From positions 1 to 33,860 of the forward strand of contig JABMNX010000033.1 in the NCBI GenBank assembly GCA_013204405.1: 33,860 nucleotides of DNA, in the 5' to 3' direction. Shown piece by piece: positions 1 to 8,861 of this stretch. Origin of the DNA: Candidatus Kaiserbacteria bacterium. GTDB taxonomy: Bacteria > Patescibacteriota > Minisyncoccia > Phycocordibacterales > JABMNX01. A program made the position numbers and the translations under genes. Below the pieces are notes generated by a model. That model was given only the letters and a program-made list of their open reading frames with translations. It was not told the DNA's origin and ran no database searches. The first letter of the stretch is position 1; the number at the start of each line of letters is the position of its first letter.

Positions 1-1
1 A

Positions 2-376
2 TATAGAAGTTCGTGTTACTACGAAATAAGCGCGTGGTGGAGTGCTGTGTTTAATAGAGATTATGAAAAGATAGGTGCTTTATGCGAAGAAGTTACCAAC
101 GAGGAACAACAAGAAGCGTGCTATATGGGGTTTGGTGGAGTAGCTCCTCCTTCGGCAAATTATGATGTTGATAAAACAATACACCTGTGTGAAAAAATGC
201 CAAGCTTCGATGGAGAGCTTCTGTGTCGAGCGGGGGCATCTTGGGTTTATTTTTCTATTCCAGAAAAAAGGTCACAAGCGACTCTTTTCTGTGAAGGCCT
301 CACGGAAGAGAATTCAAAGTATTGTGTACAAAAGTCAGATATTTTGGGTACTGGTGAAATTAATCTCGACATATGA
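2..376 (+). CDS. Cys-rich exported repeat protein, C-terminal part (5'-truncated by window edge)
   Basis: The frame is open from base 2 with no stop, so the gene enters from outside the window and only its last 124 residues are visible; the GTG at 47 is probably internal. The visible part has seven cysteines in short helical units spaced like those of the downstream genes (for example LCEEV then EACYMGFGG, then HLCEKM and LLCRAGASW). That pattern suggests a disulfide-linked alpha-solenoid outside the membrane. Its TGA stop overlaps the next ATG (ATGA), so it is translationally coupled to the cupredoxin gene at 373 and is the first visible member of the eight-gene + strand run. No named family is recognised. 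The function is unknown; the relation to the neighbours rests on cysteine spacing and position. Confidence 0.75.
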   Translation, partial: YRSSCYYEISAWWSAVFNRDYEKIGALCEEVTNEEQQEACYMGFGGVAPPSANYDVDKTIHLCEKMPSFDGELLCRAGASWVYFSIPEKRSQATLFCEGLTEENSKYCVQKSDILGTGEINLDI

Positions 377-1887
377 TACGTACAGTTCTAAAACACCCAT
401 TTTTTTATATTGTAGTTCTATTTATTATTGCTACTGGCTTAAGTACATTTGGTCACTCACTTTCTTCAGGCGGGTTTAATAAAAATCATACCCCAGAGTC
501 TTTTTCAGTTGAATTAAGGGATGGTGGTTTTTATCCATCTGAGCTTACAATTAAAGTTGGTGATAGTATTACATTTACCACAATAAGGGACAAAAACTTT
601 TGGCCAGCAAGTGACCCACATCCCACGCATGAATTCTTAGGGGGATTTGATCCTGCTAGGTCATTAGCTGCAGAAGAGGCTTGGACATATACATTTAATT
701 ATTCTGGTGTGTGGAGGTACCATGACCACCTCAATGTTTCTTTCCGGGGTAACGTAACGGTACTGGAACCATCTTCAAAGGTTTTTTTAAAAAGTACTTC
801 AAGTAAAGAAGAGTGCGATGGTCTGTGTTTTGATGAACGTATACGCGAAACTGTACGAAAAGAAGGAGTAGATGCTGCTTACGCTCTTTTCCAAGATGCG
901 TTTGTAGCAGGAACATTACCTCGAAGCTGTCATTGGACCGCTCACCAAATAGGGGAAGAAGCATACCAATTATTTAAAGATGGAAAGGAATTTCCTATAA
1001 CGGAGGCTACCTCACACTGTGGTTACGGTTTCTACCACGGGTTTTTAGAGGGGTTACTTCGTGAAAATCCAGATATTGAATATGCACTATCTTTTTGCAA
1101 GGAAGTAGAAGCACAGCTTGGTGATATGGGATTACAAAACTGTTACCATGGTATCGGACATGGGTTCACAGAAGATCCTCCGGACCCAGAGGTGTGGGGA
1201 GATTTTGAAGCGATGATTAAGCCAGGTATCAAAGTATGTGAGTTTCTTTTTGGAAAAGATTCCTTTCGCAACCTGAATTTATGTCTTACTGGTGTATTTA
1301 CTGTCCCTGCAGGATTTTCCGCCGATGGAGAATTTGGTTTATCTATTAATATTGACGACCCGTTTGCATTCTGTCGTACGCAACCGTATCGATACCACAA
1401 AGCATGTTATGGTGAGATTACCCCGAAGCTCGATGTAATACTTGATTGGGATCTTTCTGGTTTACCTAAATATCTCGATAACATAACCGACGATAAGACC
1501 AAGCGTTTAGTAGTATGGGTATTACCATCTGTGATGATGGCACGAGATATATTAAAAGATAATCATGATGACTATATAGTTGGTTGTCGTGAAAACTTTG
1601 AAGGAAGACTACAATATGTTTGCCTCGCGGGGACAGTGTTTGGTTTTTTCTCCCATGGAATACCAGGAGAAGAGTACCGTAAAGTACTTGAGTTTTGTGA
1701 ATCAGAAGCATTTCTTGGGAACGAGCGTGAGCTTTGTTATAGTGAGGCTCTGAGGCAAATGCGGGTGCAATATACACTTGAAAAAGTGATTAATATATGT
1801 GAACTTGTACCAGAGGCTTACAAGCCTCACTGTACGGAGACTTTACACACTCCACCGTATGACGACCCTTTGTTTGATAATATCTAA
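373..1887 (+). CDS. Membrane-anchored cupredoxin-domain protein with Cys-rich HGxGHG domain
   Basis: 504 aa. Residues 8-23 form an N-terminal hydrophobic anchor, placing the rest outside the cytoplasm. Residues about 42-132 resemble a cupredoxin beta-sandwich (GFYPSELTIKVGDSITF, a W/F-x-P strand, and a final GVWRYHDHL...GNVTV). Possible metal ligands are H83, H86, H117 and H119. There is no cysteine anywhere in this domain, so the Cys ligand of a classical blue type-1 copper site is missing. From about residue 148 the protein becomes cysteine-rich, with CHWTAHQIG, GFYHGF, and CYHGIGHG (H259, H263), then repeated C...C helical hairpins to the C-terminus. It overlaps the upstream gene by 4 nt and sits 18 nt from its paralog at 1906. 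Copper or other metal handling at the cell surface is an inference from the fold. Confidence 0.82.
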   Translation: MIRTVLKHPFFYIVVLFIIATGLSTFGHSLSSGGFNKNHTPESFSVELRDGGFYPSELTIKVGDSITFTTIRDKNFWPASDPHPTHEFLGGFDPARSLAAEEAWTYTFNYSGVWRYHDHLNVSFRGNVTVLEPSSKVFLKSTSSKEECDGLCFDERIRETVRKEGVDAAYALFQDAFVAGTLPRSCHWTAHQIGEEAYQLFKDGKEFPITEATSHCGYGFYHGFLEGLLRENPDIEYALSFCKEVEAQLGDMGLQNCYHGIGHGFTEDPPDPEVWGDFEAMIKPGIKVCEFLFGKDSFRNLNLCLTGVFTVPAGFSADGEFGLSINIDDPFAFCRTQPYRYHKACYGEITPKLDVILDWDLSGLPKYLDNITDDKTKRLVVWVLPSVMMARDILKDNHDDYIVGCRENFEGRLQYVCLAGTVFGFFSHGIPGEEYRKVLEFCESEAFLGNERELCYSEALRQMRVQYTLEKVINICELVPEAYKPHCTETLHTPPYDDPLFDNI

Positions 1888-1905
1888 GAAACCAGCACAT
1901 AACAT

Positions 1906-3408
1906 ATGGATTTTATAACAAAAAAAATAAATGTATCAAAAGCGGTTGTCGCACTTCTTTTAATAAGTATTGTAATTATTGGTTATGTACTTTATTTAAA
2001 TTCAAAAAAAGAAGGAACTCACTCTGGCGTCATTAAAGAGAATACTATTAATTTAAGTGATGAAGGCTTTTATCCACAAGAACTCACTGTATCAAAAGGC
2101 ACGACAGTCACATTTACTAATACACGCGACCATTATTTTTGGCCTGCATCAAACCTTCATCCAACACACGGTATTTACTCAGAATTTGACCCTAAAAAAC
2201 CAATTAGTCCTACAAATAGTTGGAGTTTTACTTTTATGAATGTTGGAGAGTGGGAGTTTCACGACCATCTTGCACCATATTTTACAGGGATCATAACGGT
2301 GGTGGATGGAGAAGAAACATTGGCTCAAGATAGATGTAAAGATAATAGGGGCTCTACCGAATGTTGGCAGAAACCACTTCTAAAAGCACTTGAAGAAGAC
2401 GGGCTCGAAGCCTCGCTAGATTTACTTAAGGAACTGTATAGTGATGAACCAGACTTTGATGACAACTGTCACTCAGTCACCCATAACATTGGCATTGCTG
2501 CGTACAAGAACTTTCTCAAAGACAAAGATTCTATTCTTACTCCCAAAGCTGCATATTGCGCAAGTGGATTCTATCATGGGTTTATGGAAGCGTTCTTAAG
2601 TGTCACGAGAGATGTAGAAGCAGCTCGAGAATTCTGTTTATATGTAGAGGAAAAGTTATCGGACAAATCTCCAGATGCAGGGTTTCAATGTTTCCATGGC
2701 ATAGGTCACGGGCTTATGGACTTGGCTGTCTTTACTAGTTTTGCTGACGGAGTGACTAAGGTTGATGAACACAGTTTAACAAAACCAGCCCTTGAGATGT
2801 GTGAGGTTGCTTCTGTACGTGAAGAAGAGCTCTACCGATGTACATCAGCAGTGTTTAATAGTATTGCTAACTATTATTACGAAAATGAATATGGCTTAGA
2901 GGCAGACATAAGTGATCCGCTTTGGCTTTGCAGAGAACAACCTGAAAAATATAAACAGAGCTGTTATGGTAATATGAACAGCACCCTCTCGTACGTTGCT
3001 GATAGAGATTTTTCTAGAGCCTCCTCTTTTGTAGAGAAGATGGAGGATACACAGTATGCACCAGAGACAATGCGATATCTCTCATTGACAGTTTCACTAA
3101 GTGTAAAAAATGAAGACGATGCACGTAAGGTCGTTTCTGTATGTAGGGGGTTGCGGGAATCCTTGCAAGAACCCTGCCTTTCGGGTATTGCGCACGGATT
3201 TCTTGAGCACGGCACTCCAGGTCTCGAATACCAAGATGCAATACGTTTTTGTTCATACCCCATCTTTACAGATAAAGAGAGTAGCATATGTCTCACCGCA
3301 GCTTTATCAAACCTTAGTGTGTGGTATGGGGAAGATAAGGTTAATATGATATGTAGCAATATAGAGGAAAGATATAAAAAATATTGTCGTTATACGTATG
3401 CAAATTAA
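1906..3408 (+). CDS. Membrane-anchored cupredoxin-domain protein with Cys-rich HGxGHG domain (paralog)
   Basis: 500 aa, colinear with the preceding gene. Transmembrane anchor at residues about 12-31; cupredoxin-like domain at about 45-134 with H85, H88, H119 and H121 in the same positions (LHPTH and FHDHL) and again no cysteine in that domain. The Cys-rich part starts near C144, with CHSVTHNIG, GFYHGFMEA, and CFHGIGHG at 263-270, followed by C-pair repeats such as CRGLRESLQEPCLSGIAHG. The two cupredoxin genes are therefore a tandem duplication. The domain order is conserved but the sequence has diverged, which suggests selection on the fused architecture. The next gene starts inside its last 11 nt. 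A metal-binding or redox role is inferred from the cupredoxin fold and exposed His/Cys; no enzyme family is recognised. Confidence 0.82.
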   Translation: MDFITKKINVSKAVVALLLISIVIIGYVLYLNSKKEGTHSGVIKENTINLSDEGFYPQELTVSKGTTVTFTNTRDHYFWPASNLHPTHGIYSEFDPKKPISPTNSWSFTFMNVGEWEFHDHLAPYFTGIITVVDGEETLAQDRCKDNRGSTECWQKPLLKALEEDGLEASLDLLKELYSDEPDFDDNCHSVTHNIGIAAYKNFLKDKDSILTPKAAYCASGFYHGFMEAFLSVTRDVEAAREFCLYVEEKLSDKSPDAGFQCFHGIGHGLMDLAVFTSFADGVTKVDEHSLTKPALEMCEVASVREEELYRCTSAVFNSIANYYYENEYGLEADISDPLWLCREQPEKYKQSCYGNMNSTLSYVADRDFSRASSFVEKMEDTQYAPETMRYLSLTVSLSVKNEDDARKVVSVCRGLRESLQEPCLSGIAHGFLEHGTPGLEYQDAIRFCSYPIFTDKESSICLTAALSNLSVWYGEDKVNMICSNIEERYKKYCRYTYAN

Positions 3409-4612
3409 GAACTTAAAATTTGGAAAGGAATCTATTTTTGTACTTCTGCTTTTACTCTTTATAGGAACTTTGTTGACTGTAGAAGAACCATTATTAGATC
3501 AAAACAAGGACCTGTTAATGGAATACAGTACTTCAATTCTTGAAATATGCGCTCAAGATGAGTACCGTCCCACATGTTACGACAGGGAGATTCCAAAACT
3601 TATGGATCAAGGTTTATCAATGGAGGAAGCATTTGATGTGACACGGTTTATTCAAGACAAGGACGAGGTGTATTTTTATTGTCACGTACTTGGTCATTAC
3701 TTAAGCGGGAAAGAAACCGCAAAAGACCCGTCAAAATGGAAGGATGTGATAATCCGTGTACCAAGTGGTGTATGTTCAAACGGAGGTATCCACGGTGCAT
3801 TTCAAGAACGTTTTCGTAGTGAATCGTTACCTGATGCAGATGTGGACGACCTAAAGCCTATTTTGGCAGATATATGTAGAAAGAGGGATGATTGGGACCC
3901 AACTCCTATGGAACAGGCAACGTGCACACATGCTATAGGGCATTTAACAATGTATGTTACAGATGCTGATATAGATAAATCAATCAAGCTATGTGACGAA
4001 GTGTCTATCAACGAAAGGGGCAGAGACTTTACACAGCTTTGCTACGACGGAGCATTTATGCAAATTTTTCAACCTCTTGACCCCGAAGACTTTGGACTTG
4101 TTGAGGACATACAGCCAACAAAAGAAGAACTCCATTCTTTCTGCTGGTCTTTTGAGGGTAGAAAACGGAGCTCATGCTGGAGCGAGGGGTGGCCCCTTGT
4201 TTCCGAGGAGATTAAAGAACCTGAAGGGGTTGTCGCGCACTGTTCACAAATGAGCAAAAATTTGCAAGAGGAAAACCGTTGTTACAGCGCTTTATTTTAT
4301 GTGCTTGGTGCTCAGTTCGGTTTTGATAAAGCGCGCGTTATAGATTTCTGTTCTCGTTTCCTAGAAGAAAGAAAGGGTCAGTGCTTTGCGAATGGAGCAT
4401 CGAGAATGATTGAGATTGATTGGAGTTATATAAATAAGGCGGTCAGTATTTGTACTGCGGCTGAAGAAAAGGGAGTAGGTGATGCTTGCTATGACGAACT
4501 TCTACTCTACTCAAGCTATAATTTCATAGTTGGTTCGGAATCTTTTCTTCAACTATGTGATGGGATGCCTGATCCATGGAGAAAGCAGTGTTTAGCACAA
4601 GATAGTCGATAG
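3398..4612 (+). CDS. Single-TM exported Cys/His-rich repeat protein
   Basis: 404 aa. Hydrophobic segment at residues 12-27 acts as signal anchor; the remainder is predicted extracytoplasmic. It has no cupredoxin domain but keeps the same repeat logic: CHVLGH (95-100), CSNGGIHGAF (126-135), CTHAIGH (176-182), then C-pair hairpins such as CYDGAFMQIF and CWSFEGRKRSSCW through to the C-terminus. The HGxGHG core is altered to HxxGH, so some of the putative ligands remain. It overlaps the cupredoxin gene by 11 nt, which argues for one transcript and coupled translation. The function is not recognised; it is probably a partner of, or derivative from, the two preceding proteins with the metal-binding front end removed. 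Confidence 0.78.
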   Translation: MQIKNLKFGKESIFVLLLLLFIGTLLTVEEPLLDQNKDLLMEYSTSILEICAQDEYRPTCYDREIPKLMDQGLSMEEAFDVTRFIQDKDEVYFYCHVLGHYLSGKETAKDPSKWKDVIIRVPSGVCSNGGIHGAFQERFRSESLPDADVDDLKPILADICRKRDDWDPTPMEQATCTHAIGHLTMYVTDADIDKSIKLCDEVSINERGRDFTQLCYDGAFMQIFQPLDPEDFGLVEDIQPTKEELHSFCWSFEGRKRSSCWSEGWPLVSEEIKEPEGVVAHCSQMSKNLQEENRCYSALFYVLGAQFGFDKARVIDFCSRFLEERKGQCFANGASRMIEIDWSYINKAVSICTAAEEKGVGDACYDELLLYSSYNFIVGSESFLQLCDGMPDPWRKQCLAQDSR

Positions 4613-4643
4613 AGATATTTAAACACGTAAGATCGCTAATAAT

Positions 4644-5699
4644 GTGAATGGAATATTTAAGAGTATAGCTATAGGTATCTCCATAATATTTATTATTGTA
4701 GGATATTATGTTGTATCTACAATAGGAACAAATGAGTACAATATTCCGAGATTTGTTAAATATAAACTACAGTCTTGCAACGAGTTGGTTAGTTTAGAAA
4801 AAGATAAGTGTGTTCAAGATATCGCAGATAGAATATTGTATAAAGACGGTATCCTTTCTGCTTTTGAGTTTCTTAAAACTGCGTTTCAATACGAAAAATT
4901 TACAGCGCGTGGGTGTTTTTGGGATACAGGAGTTTTAGCTCAGTATAAAGAAGAGCTACTCAAAGAGACTACGGTAGGGGAAGTTGGATTTGAAAAAGTA
5001 TTACCAAGGGCTGTATACAACTGTTATTTTTTAATAGGAAAAATAGTAGCTGCGGAACCTCTTCTGGGGTCTAGTCCTCAAGGTATTGAAAAAATACTAG
5101 AGAATACGTTACCTCTTTGCGCTCTTATTTCGAAAGAAATACGAGAACAAAATGAGTGTGAAGAAGGTGTGTATAGTTTAGCAATAGAGCATATGGGTGA
5201 AAATAATATTCAGGACGATTTATTCTCTCTCTGTAGAAGTCAGCCTGATCAATACAAGCCTCAATGTTTTTACGAATTTGCAAGAACTGCTGATATTAAG
5301 AAGGGAGATTTTTTTAGAATGCACAGCGTTATTATGCAGGCACCTACAGAGTCTCTCAGAGAATCAGTAACAAAAGCTATAGTATCAACAGGTACGAGAG
5401 GAGAAGTAAGGAGCGATAATTTTGAAAAAACTGTGAATGGATGTCGTAGTTTTCAGACTCAAGGAGTCAGAGAGGCTTGTGTAAGAGCTCTTGTTGTGGG
5501 AGTCTGGGAAGCAAGTGATATTGGGGAGGAATACCAACAAGGGGACATATTCTGCTCAAATAATTTTTTGACGCAGGTGGAGAAGCAGAGCTGTTATAAG
5601 ACTCTTTTTGGTGAGCTTTCAGTTATTTACAGTATCCCTAAAATGCAGAAAGTGTGCAATAAATTTTCACAGGAATATCAGCACATATGCGTTCTATAA
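4644..5699 (+). CDS. Single-TM exported Cys-rich protein, divergent member
   Basis: 351 aa from a GTG start (the overlapping ATG at 4642 is followed at once by TGA). Residues about 5-27 form the signal anchor. Cysteine pairs recur (SCNELVSLEKDKC, CFWDTG, NCYFLIG, CRSQPDQYKPQC, CRSFQTQGVREAC), which is the spacing of the family, but the HGxGHG motif is absent: the equivalent positions read CFWDTG and CYFLIG. It may be a structural member without the presumed His site. The 31-nt gap upstream and 13-nt overlap with the next gene keep it within the same + strand run. Family membership rests on cysteine spacing, length and context; no enzymatic function can be proposed. Confidence 0.72.
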   Translation: MNGIFKSIAIGISIIFIIVGYYVVSTIGTNEYNIPRFVKYKLQSCNELVSLEKDKCVQDIADRILYKDGILSAFEFLKTAFQYEKFTARGCFWDTGVLAQYKEELLKETTVGEVGFEKVLPRAVYNCYFLIGKIVAAEPLLGSSPQGIEKILENTLPLCALISKEIREQNECEEGVYSLAIEHMGENNIQDDLFSLCRSQPDQYKPQCFYEFARTADIKKGDFFRMHSVIMQAPTESLRESVTKAIVSTGTRGEVRSDNFEKTVNGCRSFQTQGVREACVRALVVGVWEASDIGEEYQQGDIFCSNNFLTQVEKQSCYKTLFGELSVIYSIPKMQKVCNKFSQEYQHICVL

Positions 5700-6748
5700 A
5701 AAGATATATGATAAATTTAAAAAACAAAGAAGGTATAGTACTGTTACTTGTCAGTATAATAATTATATTTTTTTTATTTATTGTAAACTCTCCTCAAGAT
5801 TTTAAACTAGACACTAGCATTAGTGATTATTCAAAACTAGAGTCTACTTTTGAAAAACGAATGGAAGATGTTGGTGGTAAAAAACTTTTTGAAGAAATAA
5901 TTTTCTTTGCAGAACTTCTTGATCCAAGTATCAAACATCTTTACGGACACATATTTGGTAAAGTGCTTTATGAAAAGGAAGGACTCGGTTCTTTTTTAAT
6001 ATGTGACTCACGCCTACAACAAGGGTGTATCCATGAATTTATTGGTAATGCTATAGTTGATTTAGGTATTGAATCAGTGACTATCTTAAATGACACATGT
6101 TTAGGGTTACAGGGAAGACAAGAGGTTCAAGCTTGTCAGCATGGAATAGGGCATGGGCTTGTGTCTCACTTTGGATATTCAGAATCCGATCTTTTGCGCG
6201 CATTGAGTGTGTGTAGAACACTCCCCACTCATGATAGTGGCCAAATGTTCGGTTGTTACGGAGGGGTTTTTATGGAACATAATGTTAAGACAATGCTTGC
6301 TGAGGAAACAGACATCCGTCACTCAGAAGATCTTTTTGAGCCATGCCGCTCTTTAGATGATGTTTACAAATCAGCGTGTTCATTTTGGCAACCGCAGTGG
6401 TGGAGACAAGAACATTTGAGTCACTTAGACCCATTGAGTGCCTATGCCCGTATGGGTTCTTACTGCTCTGATCTCAGCAAGGAACCACATCTCATTAATG
6501 TATGCTTTTTAGGTATGGGTAATCTTTTACCTATAGATGCTAACTTAGACTCAGCGCTTGCGGTTCGTATGTGCGACGCGGGTTCAGATGTCTTTGATTA
6601 TAGAATGAGTTGTAGGAAACGTGCTGGAAGAGATTTTAGTGAAGAAAGGCATACTTCAAAACTAGAGTTAGTTTGTGCAGAAATGAGTGATACAGACTAC
6701 AGACGTTGCGTTTCTTGGCTTGAGGGCAGTGTTAATGATGCGAATTAA
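5687..6748 (+). CDS. 14-Cys HGxGHG membrane-anchored exported protein (paralog 1 of 4)
   Basis: 353 aa. Transmembrane anchor at residues about 17-34, then a Cys-rich ectodomain. Fourteen cysteines occur at positions shared with the paralogs at 6754, 7805 and 10811, enough for seven disulfides. Conserved landmarks are CDS...GCIHEFIG (106-120), CQHGIGHG (150-157), GYSESDLL, GCYGGVFMEHN (189-199), CSFWQPQWWR (231-240) and CFLGMGN. The H152 and H156 pair plus H116 could bind a metal, but this is inference. ATG at 5687 overlaps the preceding gene by 13 nt; the alternative ATG at residue 8 would also retain the anchor. Helical hairpins closed by C-pairs recall Sel1-like cysteine-rich proteins in general design, though I do not claim homology. 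Confidence 0.82.
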   Translation: MRSIKRYMINLKNKEGIVLLLVSIIIIFFLFIVNSPQDFKLDTSISDYSKLESTFEKRMEDVGGKKLFEEIIFFAELLDPSIKHLYGHIFGKVLYEKEGLGSFLICDSRLQQGCIHEFIGNAIVDLGIESVTILNDTCLGLQGRQEVQACQHGIGHGLVSHFGYSESDLLRALSVCRTLPTHDSGQMFGCYGGVFMEHNVKTMLAEETDIRHSEDLFEPCRSLDDVYKSACSFWQPQWWRQEHLSHLDPLSAYARMGSYCSDLSKEPHLINVCFLGMGNLLPIDANLDSALAVRMCDAGSDVFDYRMSCRKRAGRDFSEERHTSKLELVCAEMSDTDYRRCVSWLEGSVNDAN

Positions 6749-6753
6749 AAAAT

Positions 6754-7803
6754 ATGAAAGAATTTTTAAATAAAAAGAGAGTAGTTATCGCAATGTGTAT
6801 AACAGCATTTTTCTTTTCATTAGTTTTTTTTGCTGGTTTTATTGATACTAGTTACGGTACAGATAGTATGGAAAATAAGACGCAGTCTGAAATCGAGTCG
6901 TATTGGCGTGCAAGTGTTAGTAATGTTGGTGGAGATGAGGCATACAAGAAATTTTCAAATATAGTGACTTTACTGGATATTGATACTCAGCATCGCTATG
7001 CACATATCTTTGGTGGGGTGCTGTATGAGGAAGAAGGAATAAATTCTTTTTCTGTCTGTGATTCAAATTTTTTGTATGGCTGTGTGCATGAATTTGTTGG
7101 AGAGGCTTTATTTGATTCAGGTGTTCAGATTTCAGATGACTTAAATTTTAACTGCATTGAGAAACTAGGAGAAAGTTCTCGTTTTTGTCAGCACGGGATA
7201 GGGCATGGTCTCATAGCGTACTTTGGATACTCTGAAGAATCTCTTAAGCAAGCACTTAACATCTGTGCACAATTGCCGACATTAGACGGAAACAAAATTG
7301 GAGGTTGTTATGGAGGGGTTTTTATGGAATATAATTTACAAAGTATGTTAGCTGACGATGGCAGTGTTCGTATTTCAGAAAATTATCTTGAGCCGTGCGC
7401 TAGTATAGATGATGAATACATGTCTTCTTGTATATACTGGCAGCCTCAGTGGTGGAGAAACGGCCCATTGAGCAGTTTTGGAACTGATGGTGAGGTGTTT
7501 AAAGAAATGGGAAAATACTGTTATGAAATTACAACCAAACGAAATTTAATTGATATTTGCTTCCAGGGTATAGGAAATATTATTGCTCCTGGGGTTGATT
7601 TTGATACAGATTTATCTATACATATGTGTAAAGAGGCAACCAGTTCAGAGAGAGATAATACTATCTGTCGTATTGCAGCAGCCAAACGAACTGTGGATGG
7701 CCCAGGTGCACAAGTAGCAAATCAAATATGTGTTGGTTTACTGGAGTATGATTTTAAGGATTGCTTTTCACAAGTAGAAATAAATAGTAATAATAAGAAC
7801 TAG
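6754..7803 (+). CDS. 14-Cys HGxGHG membrane-anchored exported protein (paralog 2 of 4)
   Basis: 349 aa, 5 nt after the previous gene. Hydrophobic anchor at residues about 11-30, then the same ectodomain with 14 cysteines in register: SVCDSNFLYGCVHEFVG, CQHGIGHGLIAYFGYS, GGCYGGVFMEYN, CIYWQPQWWR and CFQGIGN. It is the closest relative of the 7805 product, and also strongly similar to 5687 and 10811. A conserved pre-domain (VGGDEAYKKF...HRYAHIFGGVLYEEEG) adds further shared histidines. Tandem duplication with conservation of every extracellular cysteine points to a folded, secreted module under selection. No known family name is recognised. Promoter and terminator elements are not seen between these genes, so they are most likely cotranscribed. 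Confidence 0.82.
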   Translation: MKEFLNKKRVVIAMCITAFFFSLVFFAGFIDTSYGTDSMENKTQSEIESYWRASVSNVGGDEAYKKFSNIVTLLDIDTQHRYAHIFGGVLYEEEGINSFSVCDSNFLYGCVHEFVGEALFDSGVQISDDLNFNCIEKLGESSRFCQHGIGHGLIAYFGYSEESLKQALNICAQLPTLDGNKIGGCYGGVFMEYNLQSMLADDGSVRISENYLEPCASIDDEYMSSCIYWQPQWWRNGPLSSFGTDGEVFKEMGKYCYEITTKRNLIDICFQGIGNIIAPGVDFDTDLSIHMCKEATSSERDNTICRIAAAKRTVDGPGAQVANQICVGLLEYDFKDCFSQVEINSNNKN

Positions 7804-7804
7804 T

Positions 7805-8842
7805 ATGAATAAAAATATAGACACATCATATTTTTTTGTTTTACTTTTACTGTTTGTTGGTTTGTTTGCAGTGGGGTATATATATAATATTCAAAATACC
7901 GAGCGAGACAAAGAAACATTATTGTTTTCAGAGTTTCATTGGGAAGAACGTGTCACAACCGTTGGTCCAGATAGGGCATATGATGAACTTATACAGTCAG
8001 CAAAAAATCTTCCTTTGGGAAAACAGCACGAACTAGTTCATGTGTTTGGAGCAGCACTATATAATGGGAAAGATTTAAATCTTCTTCTTGTATGTGATGA
8101 ACAGTTTTTGTATGGGTGCTTTCATGAATTTATTGGCAGTACTATTGCTGAACATGGTCTCCATGTTATAGAAGAGATAGATGCTATATGTAGTAAAGCG
8201 GAAGGTGGTAACAAAACTGTATGCCATCACGGAGTTGGGCACGGTATTCAAACCTATTTGGGCTATAAAGAAGAAGACTTAGTTTCTGCGTTGAAGGTCT
8301 GTGATGGTTTTCCTTTAAGTGACCCAATAGGCGGGTGTTACGGAGGGGTTTTTATGGAATATAACTTACGTACCATGCTGGGAGGTGACGATGAGATACG
8401 TTCGTTGACGGAGAATATATTATCTCCCTGTGACCATATTGAAGAGAAGTATCAAGCGTCATGTATGTTCAGGCTGCCACAATGGTGGAGACATCACCTA
8501 TCCGAGAATGTTTCTAAGGAAATAACATCACAGTTGGGTGAAATGTGCTCTACGGCGATTTTACCCAATATGGTGTCACCATGTTTTCAAGGTATAGGAA
8601 ATATTGTTGCGGTAAATGTTAATTTTGATATGGCTCAAATAATTCCCCTATGTGATGCTAGTACGTCAGATTTAGATTACACAGTAGCATGTAGAATACA
8701 GGCTCTTGTCACCAAAGGTTTTGCCAGTGGAATTTCTGTTCAAGATACTTCTAGGGTATGTCGGGCACTGCCTTTAGAAAACAAAAAAACCTGCGAGACG
8801 CAGGTTAACATAGTTGTCACTAGTTTAAAAGACCCTAAGTAA
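7805..8842 (+). CDS. 14-Cys HGxGHG membrane-anchored exported protein (paralog 3 of 4)
   Basis: 345 aa, starting 1 nt after the previous stop codon. Anchor at residues about 9-27. All 14 family cysteines are present (LVCDEQFLYGCFHEFIG, CHHGVGHG, GGCYGGVFMEYN, CMFRLPQWWR, CFQGIGN). The HGxGHG core reads HHGVGHG, and the WQPQWWR motif becomes RLPQWWR, so the WW pair is the better conserved part. This is the last gene of the + strand run. Its 3' end contains a perfect hairpin (8788-8806) that works as a terminator for the opposing minus-strand genes, so its C-terminal codons (around NKKTCETQ) are constrained by two functions. Confidence 0.82.
   Translation: MNKNIDTSYFFVLLLLFVGLFAVGYIYNIQNTERDKETLLFSEFHWEERVTTVGPDRAYDELIQSAKNLPLGKQHELVHVFGAALYNGKDLNLLLVCDEQFLYGCFHEFIGSTIAEHGLHVIEEIDAICSKAEGGNKTVCHHGVGHGIQTYLGYKEEDLVSALKVCDGFPLSDPIGGCYGGVFMEYNLRTMLGGDDEIRSLTENILSPCDHIEEKYQASCMFRLPQWWRHHLSENVSKEITSQLGEMCSTAILPNMVSPCFQGIGNIVAVNVNFDMAQIIPLCDASTSDLDYTVACRIQALVTKGFASGISVQDTSRVCRALPLENKKTCETQVNIVVTSLKDPK
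8783..8806 (-). terminator. Rho-independent terminator of the minus-strand peptide/family X genes
   Basis: Perfect 8-bp stem AACCTGCG/CGCAGGTT with a 3-nt loop, followed on the minus strand by seven T (the A run at 8783-8789 on the + strand). It lies 56 nt beyond the stop of the FVGCGGFF peptide gene. It is inside the coding sequence of the convergent + strand gene, which is unusual but possible because the hairpin encodes acceptable residues. Confidence 0.75.
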
Positions 8843-8861
8843 CCGACTGTTTCTGTGTGTT

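Noticed and set aside
374-376. Alternative genetic code with UGA as glycine (as in some CPR lineages)
   Set aside because: TGA ends reading frames exactly where overlapping downstream genes start (374-376, 17645-17647), and intact genes have no internal TGA.
731-1777. Several open frames antisense to the cupredoxin gene
   Set aside because: They lack starts with promoter or ribosome signals and are explained by the codon content of the sense gene.
6240-8360. Similarity between CYGGVFMEYN in the Cys-rich proteins and the VGCGGF peptide tail
   Set aside because: The spacing differs (C-Y-G-G versus C-G-G), the former is in mid-domain, and short Gly/Cys strings arise easily by chance.
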